10,418 nt of DNA from the NCBI GenBank assembly GCA_003524845.1, contig DQGR01000085.1:25914-36331 (forward strand), in the 5' to 3' direction. A program made the translations under genes and the position numbers. Source of the DNA: Patescibacteria group bacterium. Lineage in GTDB: Bacteria > Patescibacteriota > Microgenomatia > UBA10105. Of the stretch, positions 6,080 to 10,418 are shown one piece after another; the stretch's first letter is position 1; every line of letters starts with the position of its first letter. The notes beneath the pieces were generated by a model. It had not been told where the DNA came from and searched no databases. It saw only the letters and a list, made by a program, of their open reading frames with translations.

Positions 6080-6730
6080 TTACTGGTCAAGAACAAACCT
6101 TAGTGGTGTACCCTCGATGTTGTACCATTTACCACCGGAGAGAATTTCCAGCTCATATGCAACTCCCGGCTGTAAGTTTTTGAGGAGCACGGTATGTTCT
6201 TTCACTTTGTTTCCGAAATCTGCAATCACCACCTGAGCGTGCTCAGGATCGAGCGGAGCCTGGCTTACCCGGACTAAACCGGTTTTACTGGCATTAGTCA
6301 TCCAGGTAATTCTCAGTGAGGTATTCGTTAACTGAGTTACCATGATGCTTCGCGGTATTTCGTCAGGACTGGCGCGAATCTCAAGCTTATTTGCTTCCAG
6401 AATTAAACGGACACTTAAAGGAATCACTGCGACAATAAGCGCCACTACCAGGGACGCAGTAATTTTACGTAGATCAACTATATGCCTAGCAATTTGCAGC
6501 ACTACAAGCAGAATAAATACCAGAAAAAAAATGACAATCGCCCCATATACCAAAAGCGGTGAAAAGAAAAATGAATTCAAAGGACTCGTGGAAAGGGCGG
6601 TGGGCACTGCTTCCTCACTCGTACTTTTCAGTGTTAAGGCTTCAACGGTCTGCAAGTATGGACCAACCGCAGAAGTGGCAAGGGTAACCGGAATCGTCAA
6701 TTTTGATAACAAAAAAGTAAGTAGTTGCAT
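6080..6730 (-). CDS. Membrane protein with C-terminal fibronectin type III-like domain
   Basis: The product has 216 residues when started at the ATG at 6730, four bases after the upstream gene's stop. A longer frame to 6805 exists but overlaps the upstream coding sequence and adds a non-hydrophobic stretch. The N-terminus (1-24) is hydrophobic and could be a signal peptide or membrane segment. A Thr/Ser-rich linker follows, then two strong membrane segments (about 58-82 and 90-111). The rest (about 116-216) is a beta-rich Fn3/purple-acid-phosphatase-N-like domain, with VTQLTNTSLRITWMTN, HTVLLKNLQPGVAYELEI and SGGKWYNIEGTPLRF; the last resembles the SGG-x-x-YdnxG-x-P ending seen in CPR Fn3 proteins. 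It is probably anchored in the membrane with the Fn3 domain outside, as part of the envelope operon. Specific function is unknown; the Fn3-like assignment is fairly secure by pattern. Confidence 0.75.
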   Translation of the reverse strand: MQLLTFLLSKLTIPVTLATSAVGPYLQTVEALTLKSTSEEAVPTALSTSPLNSFFFSPLLVYGAIVIFFLVFILLVVLQIARHIVDLRKITASLVVALIVAVIPLSVRLILEANKLEIRASPDEIPRSIMVTQLTNTSLRITWMTNASKTGLVRVSQAPLDPEHAQVVIADFGNKVKEHTVLLKNLQPGVAYELEILSGGKWYNIEGTPLRFVLDQ

Positions 6731-6734
6731 GGTG

Positions 6735-7481
6735 TTACTGCCCGCTGGCCTGCGGCTCTTCAGTGCAGACTGTGTTTGATACCCGATATGGTTTACCTGA
6801 AGCAAAGTTCTCAGTAAAATTGCAGGAAAATGGCGTCAGTTCAGCGCCTCCGGTGCCACTGGCTGAGGGCAACGGCGAACTTCCGGCAACAGAAGCAGAT
6901 GGTACCGGTGATTGTCCGGGAAGTAAAGATGCAGATGGTTGCGGCGAGATGCCAGCTGGCAATGGTGTCGGATCCGGGAAATCTTCGAGAATCGTATCTA
7001 TGGTGTCGATTACCTGATTAATTTCATCACTATTTTGGTCATTAATCACAATGGTAATGACTTCCGTACCTTCATCTGTTTCAATTGTTAACGTATAAAT
7101 TTGCCCAGGCCCCGAGTTTTTATATTTAGCTAAATCATATGCTGATGCAAGTTCAAACAGTTGCAAAATTCGTTTCGGATCCTGATACCGGGCAGCATTG
7201 GTCAGTTCCCCCCCGCACTCTGCATATACCCGCACTACACCATCTGGCATAATTTCAAAGCAACCGGCTTCGTCTCCCTTTTGCAGCGTAATTTTACGAA
7301 TCTGTTTTTTCTTTTTGATTCCATACTCATTCGGTGTGCTTTCACCGTTCAAACGGGAAAGCCCACCCTGGTAAACTTTCCCAAGTGCAAACACTACCAG
7401 TATAACTAGTACCAAAACGCCAACAAAAATTGCTGCGGTCACATAGATCGGCATGCCTTTTGGCAGCAAAGGAATTCTCAT
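6735..7481 (-). CDS. Single-pass membrane protein with Ser/Pro-rich linker, unknown function
   Basis: I recognise no enzyme family in this 248-residue protein. A short cationic N-terminus (MRIPLLPKG) precedes one strong membrane segment (about 11-35), consistent with an N-in, C-out anchor. A charged patch with KKKKQIRK (56-63) leads into a compact domain (about 63-168) with VVRVYAECGGELTNAARYQD and strands TLTIETDEGTEVITIVIND. A low-complexity linker (about 169-209) carries SPQPSAS, SPVPSAS and SPLPSAS repeats, a style common in CPR surface proteins. The C-terminal segment has two of the four cysteines (C220, C239; the others are C74 and C89), so extracellular disulfides are possible. The gene begins 42 bases after the giant surface-protein gene and is followed after four bases by the Fn3-like membrane protein, so all three are probably co-expressed. 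No Shine-Dalgarno sequence is seen. Confidence 0.75.
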   Translation of the reverse strand: MRIPLLPKGMPIYVTAAIFVGVLVLVILVVFALGKVYQGGLSRLNGESTPNEYGIKKKKQIRKITLQKGDEAGCFEIMPDGVVRVYAECGGELTNAARYQDPKRILQLFELASAYDLAKYKNSGPGQIYTLTIETDEGTEVITIVINDQNSDEINQVIDTIDTILEDFPDPTPLPAGISPQPSASLLPGQSPVPSASVAGSSPLPSASGTGGAELTPFSCNFTENFASGKPYRVSNTVCTEEPQASGQ

Positions 7482-7523
7482 AGACTGATTTTATTATGAC
7501 TTGAAGTAAATGGGGATTGCAAG

Positions 7524-10418
7524 TTATTTCGGTTTCACTTCCTGCCAGGTAATGTTAATTTCCTTAAGTTCATCAGGCGCATTTTGCCAGAGGTCAGCTC
7601 GGTACATAAATTGTTCGGCCGGGAACGCATTTTCACTGTCCAGATCGCGGGTCAGACTCACGGTATCAGTGACAAAAGTACCTGAAAGTATGACTTGTTT
7701 ATCCGGCCCCAGAGCAGATTCAGTTTCAAGATGATTGAAAATATAGATACCGCTCACATGAGCGTCACTTACTGGATTATAATTTGATAAAAATGGCGAG
7801 TTTCTCCCTACTCCAGATCCGATATGCATTTCGCTATCCCCAATTACTCCCAAAAATCCACCTTTCTGGACTTGAATCGGAGCATTTACGATTAAGTTTT
7901 TACCAGTGGGGACAAATATAATTACGATCACTCCTGGTTGTACGTTCCACGCGCTATTTACCACTAGATCACCTGCCCCAGTATATACATATTTATTCGA
8001 TGTAGTCGGAGCTGCAGCCGGCCATGTTCCCAAAGGGGTTTTATTGCCAAACCGGCTTGAATAATAGTTATAGTAAGAAAATCCTGGTGGAATCACTTCA
8101 GGCCCATTTTCTACTTCATAGTTATCCGGCGAAGTTCCGCCTGCTCCGGAATTTTTAAAGTTTTTTTCCGGTCCATAGATCAAAAATGGTGAAGTCTGGG
8201 TAGGTAGTTCCGGCTCAATGAAAGTTTGGCTGCCGGGAATTGAAACCGTAATATTACCATTCGGCGCTTTCACCCCGCCACCGACAATTTTAAACCAGGC
8301 AGGCACCACGCTAAATCCAATATCGTAAGTCAAGTTCGCACCTGCTGTACTTAAGTTCGCGCTTGCCCCTTGACCAGAAGCAGGCGGATTATCCACATTC
8401 CAGCACATCCGCCTTAATACATAATCAGGAGGTGGGGCTGCGGTAATTGTGTACCCTCCAACTTGAGCCGGATTCCAAGTTGTATAGTCACCAACGAGTG
8501 AGGGCGGAGGCATTGGTCCGGGAGCGCTTGAGAAATTGAAGACGGTTCCCGGCAACAGAGGAGCAGCCGGATCTGTGATATTGAGACATGTATTAGTTGT
8601 ATCATCAACTACCACAGCTCTCGCTCGAACGCTACCACCACAATACGCTACTTCTTCAGTTGGCGAAGGCGGAGAAAACGCTGACGGCGTACATACACCG
8701 CCTGAATTTTGCGCTCGTACTCGCGAATAATACCGGCCAACCGGTAACGCTATTTGGTACTCGCATGGTGTACTTGATACACAGCCGAATACCGAAGCGT
8801 TCACCCAATCAATCATATCAAGAAAAATTGTGCTAGTCGTTGCATCAAATATATCAATTTCATATTGGTTTGCATTGACTACCTGATTCCATTGCCACGT
8901 CACCACCGACGTACCGCCAACAGCCGGCACGCATAACGCATTTGGGGGATCAATCGGCGTTGGCACTTGGCAGATTCCCCCACCGGTAACTGTGACTGTA
9001 GCAATATCACTGTTGACTACTCCTTGCCTGGTAATAATTGTTTCTGGAGTAAACGTACCAACTGAGGGATAATCACATGCGTCAGCAACAGTAAATGTAT
9101 TGACTGCGGATGTACCAGTTGCATCTGGACCTCCCCCGTCGCCAAAACAATCAATCTGATAGCTAATGGTTCCGGTGGCTGTTCCGCCTACTGTAATCTG
9201 AATATCCACGTCATTAAGCGGCGCTGGTCCGGTATTCGGATTTGTGATTGTATTTACGGTTATCGTGGGCGTGCCTAATGCAGCCACAAAAATTTGCGTC
9301 GTATCTGAGGCACTTTGCCCACCGATGGCAGGTCGGGTGACAATTACTCGCGCGGCATAGGTTCCAGGACTAGCATAATTACAAAATGCGGGAGAATTGT
9401 AATTAGGATTCGAGTTAGTCACATTCATTGATTGACCCGGTAGGCTCGTATCAATATCACAATCAAGCTGATAACGAATGTCTCCGGTTGCCGTTCCGCC
9501 TACGGTGTTTTGCAGCGATACACCTGAAAGTGAACCTGCTCCACTATTCGGAACTGCCCGCAGATTTACGTTTAAGGTGGTGGCCGGGGGTGGAGGTGGT
9601 GGCGGGGGTGGAGGTGGTGGACAATTACCACAATCAATGCTGCAAGTGCTACAATCTTCTCCACCATTACAGGTTGTATCACCGCAAACCGGGCTAACAC
9701 TGCAAATACCACAGTCGGCTACGCAGTTACTACATGTTTCACTTCCGGCACAAATGTCATCTCCACAATAGTTGCCAGACGGCGGAGGCGGCAATGCACA
9801 CTGACTATTCCCCCCAGCTACACATCCGGAACACGTGTAAAGACAAATACCCCCACTGCCGCCCGAATTAAAACACGATCCAGATCCCAAAGATTGACAA
9901 TCTATCCCATTACCATCACAAGTACCACCAAGCCCGCACTGAGAATCACTTGAACAAATCGCACCAGGATATAGTCCTCCAGAACAGGTACCATCTACCG
10001 TTTTTAAGTCACCGCATGAAACAGTGCCTGATGTTTGACACGCATTATTAAAATAACAACACGCATAAGCTGAACGGATGAGAGAAAAATTGCTTAAATC
10101 AATTCTATGAAAAAAACTATTATTTTTTCTTATCGTGAATAAAGGCGCAGTTACACTTCCAACTTTTTCATAGAACACATCGTAAGGATTTCCTAAATTT
10201 TCAAGAGGTGGAGCTTGAAAATTATAGAATATTCCTGTTAAGACTGCTTCATTAAATAGTTGCTGTTCATTGATATTTGGATACTGACTCGGTAATTCAT
10301 GATCAACATATACGGAAATTTCGGTCAGCTTTCCGGTTTCTTTAATTGATCCAACAACATAAGCAAACTGCGGACGCTTGGCAAAATCAACCGTATAGAA
10401 TATTTTTTTTGATAGATC
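7524..10418 (-). CDS. Large repeat-built cell-surface protein (N-terminus beyond the right edge)
   Basis: The frame is open from the window edge to the stop, giving 964 residues without a true start. A GTG at 10178 lies inside this frame and is not a convincing start, because the 80 codons upstream read as ordinary protein (IFYTVDFAKRPQFAYVVGSI). In order, numbered from the edge: an N-terminal region (1-119); a Cys-rich region with 26 cysteines (120-266) ending in two 27-residue-period repeats; twelve prolines (267-278); two PKD-like domains (281-379 and 384-479); an Fn3-like region with paired cysteines (about 485-593); a long beta-rich region containing PAWFKIVGGGVKA (about 706-718); a hydrophobic parallel-beta-like stretch (about 810-872); and a C-terminal PAEQFMYRADL…ITWQEVKPK segment. 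That C-terminus matches a pattern I recall from many CPR surface proteins. No C-terminal anchor or LPXTG motif is seen. It heads the envelope operon. Adhesion or envelope structure is inferred. Confidence 0.8.
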   Translation of the reverse strand, partial: DLSKKIFYTVDFAKRPQFAYVVGSIKETGKLTEISVYVDHELPSQYPNINEQQLFNEAVLTGIFYNFQAPPLENLGNPYDVFYEKVGSVTAPLFTIRKNNSFFHRIDLSNFSLIRSAYACCYFNNACQTSGTVSCGDLKTVDGTCSGGLYPGAICSSDSQCGLGGTCDGNGIDCQSLGSGSCFNSGGSGGICLYTCSGCVAGGNSQCALPPPPSGNYCGDDICAGSETCSNCVADCGICSVSPVCGDTTCNGGEDCSTCSIDCGNCPPPPPPPPPPPPATTLNVNLRAVPNSGAGSLSGVSLQNTVGGTATGDIRYQLDCDIDTSLPGQSMNVTNSNPNYNSPAFCNYASPGTYAARVIVTRPAIGGQSASDTTQIFVAALGTPTITVNTITNPNTGPAPLNDVDIQITVGGTATGTISYQIDCFGDGGGPDATGTSAVNTFTVADACDYPSVGTFTPETIITRQGVVNSDIATVTVTGGGICQVPTPIDPPNALCVPAVGGTSVVTWQWNQVVNANQYEIDIFDATTSTIFLDMIDWVNASVFGCVSSTPCEYQIALPVGRYYSRVRAQNSGGVCTPSAFSPPSPTEEVAYCGGSVRARAVVVDDTTNTCLNITDPAAPLLPGTVFNFSSAPGPMPPPSLVGDYTTWNPAQVGGYTITAAPPPDYVLRRMCWNVDNPPASGQGASANLSTAGANLTYDIGFSVVPAWFKIVGGGVKAPNGNITVSIPGSQTFIEPELPTQTSPFLIYGPEKNFKNSGAGGTSPDNYEVENGPEVIPPGFSYYNYYSSRFGNKTPLGTWPAAAPTTSNKYVYTGAGDLVVNSAWNVQPGVIVIIFVPTGKNLIVNAPIQVQKGGFLGVIGDSEMHIGSGVGRNSPFLSNYNPVSDAHVSGIYIFNHLETESALGPDKQVILSGTFVTDTVSLTRDLDSENAFPAEQFMYRADLWQNAPDELKEINITWQEVKPK
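8982..9578 (-). repeat. Two tandem PKD-like domains encoded in the surface protein
   Basis: Two consecutive segments of about 96-99 residues share the same layout: TVGGTATG followed by I-x-YQ-x-DC, then an AxCxY element, GT(Y/F) and an ITR or VTR strand. The first spans about 9282-9578 and the second about 8982-9269. The central motif is also similar at DNA level (near 9484-9507 and 9173-9196), consistent with an internal duplication that has since diverged. Each domain has two cysteines (in the DC and AxCxY elements) that could form a disulfide. The fold assignment is by pattern only. Confidence 0.6.
9585..9620 (-). repeat. Exact 18-bp tandem duplication encoding twelve prolines
   Basis: Two perfect 18-base copies (9585-9602 and 9603-9620) encode Pro x12 with the codon order CCA CCA CCT CCA CCC CCG repeated. 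Perfect identity at synonymous positions points to a recent slippage or unequal-exchange event. The plus strand is correspondingly G-rich, with GGGGG tracts. The tract joins the Cys-rich repeats to the PKD-like domains and would be a stiff spacer. Confidence 0.9.
9621..9767 (-). repeat. Pair of Cys-rich repeats with a 27-residue period
   Basis: Two units (9702-9767 and 9621-9686) share the exact cysteine spacing C-x4-C-x5-C-x2-C-x3-C-x2-C: CGDDICAGSETCSNC… and CGDTTCNGGEDCSTC…, each ending DCGxC. All six cysteines are offset by 27 residues (81 bp). The CGDxxC…GExCxxC…DCG pattern is seen in exported bacterial and archaeal proteins. The units probably form disulfide-stabilised modules outside the cell. 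Confidence 0.8.

Noticed and set aside
6731..6805. Longer start for the Fn3-like membrane protein at 6805
   Set aside because: It would overlap the upstream gene by about 70 bases. The ATG at 6730 sits just after the upstream stop and opens on a hydrophobic N-terminus.
9478..9771. Plus-strand frame with a long glycine run
   Set aside because: The glycines are the antisense reading of the proline tract in the surface-protein gene; there is no independent support for a gene.
1..10418. CRISPR array, tRNA, mobile element or phage module
   Set aside because: No direct repeats with unique spacers, no cloverleaf with a recognisable T-arm, no transposase or integrase motif and no terminal inverted repeats were seen. 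The only repeats are inside the surface-protein gene.

Overview
The window looks like a chromosomal stretch from a Candidate Phyla Radiation (Patescibacteria) bacterium, probably of the Microgenomates type. This rests on recognised protein style, not on a search. Evidence: a very large Cys-rich, Pro-rich, PKD-like surface protein ending in the 'PAEqFmYRaDL…WQEV' type of C-terminus, small membrane proteins with SPxPSAS linkers and an Fn3-like domain, compact gene packing with ATGA overlaps, and few Shine-Dalgarno sequences. TGA is used as a normal stop (ruvA), so there is no sign of the UGA-glycine recoding seen in some CPR lineages.

Left part, plus strand (1-2947): the tail of a glycan or nucleotide-sugar cluster. 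It holds a 5'-truncated thiamine-pyrophosphate (TPP) dehydrogenase E1 alpha subunit, its overlapping E1 beta subunit, then an intergenic hairpin, a Shine-Dalgarno-led 5-codon mini-ORF, and an extended-SDR nucleotide-sugar epimerase/dehydratase whose ATG overlaps the mini-ORF stop. No E2 or E3 subunit is visible, and the E1 pair resembles the type found in polysaccharide clusters rather than a housekeeping pyruvate dehydrogenase.

Right part, minus strand (10418 down to 3047): the reading order is a giant surface protein (start beyond the right edge), a single-pass membrane protein with a Ser/Pro linker, a membrane protein with a C-terminal Fn3-like domain, ruvA, ruvB, and a putative TIM-barrel glycosidase-like protein. 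The first three form a tight envelope-protein operon. ruvA has its own extended -10 promoter candidate and ruvAB are coupled by an ATGA overlap. A GC-rich hairpin separates ruvB from the glycosidase-like gene. The two gene blocks converge at about 2948-3046, where I see no strong terminator.

No tRNA, rRNA, CRISPR array, insertion sequence or phage gene was seen. Nothing here is clearly an undescribed system. The most unusual items are the leader mini-ORF arrangement, the orphan E1 pair with an altered metal-binding motif, and the repeat-built surface protein.
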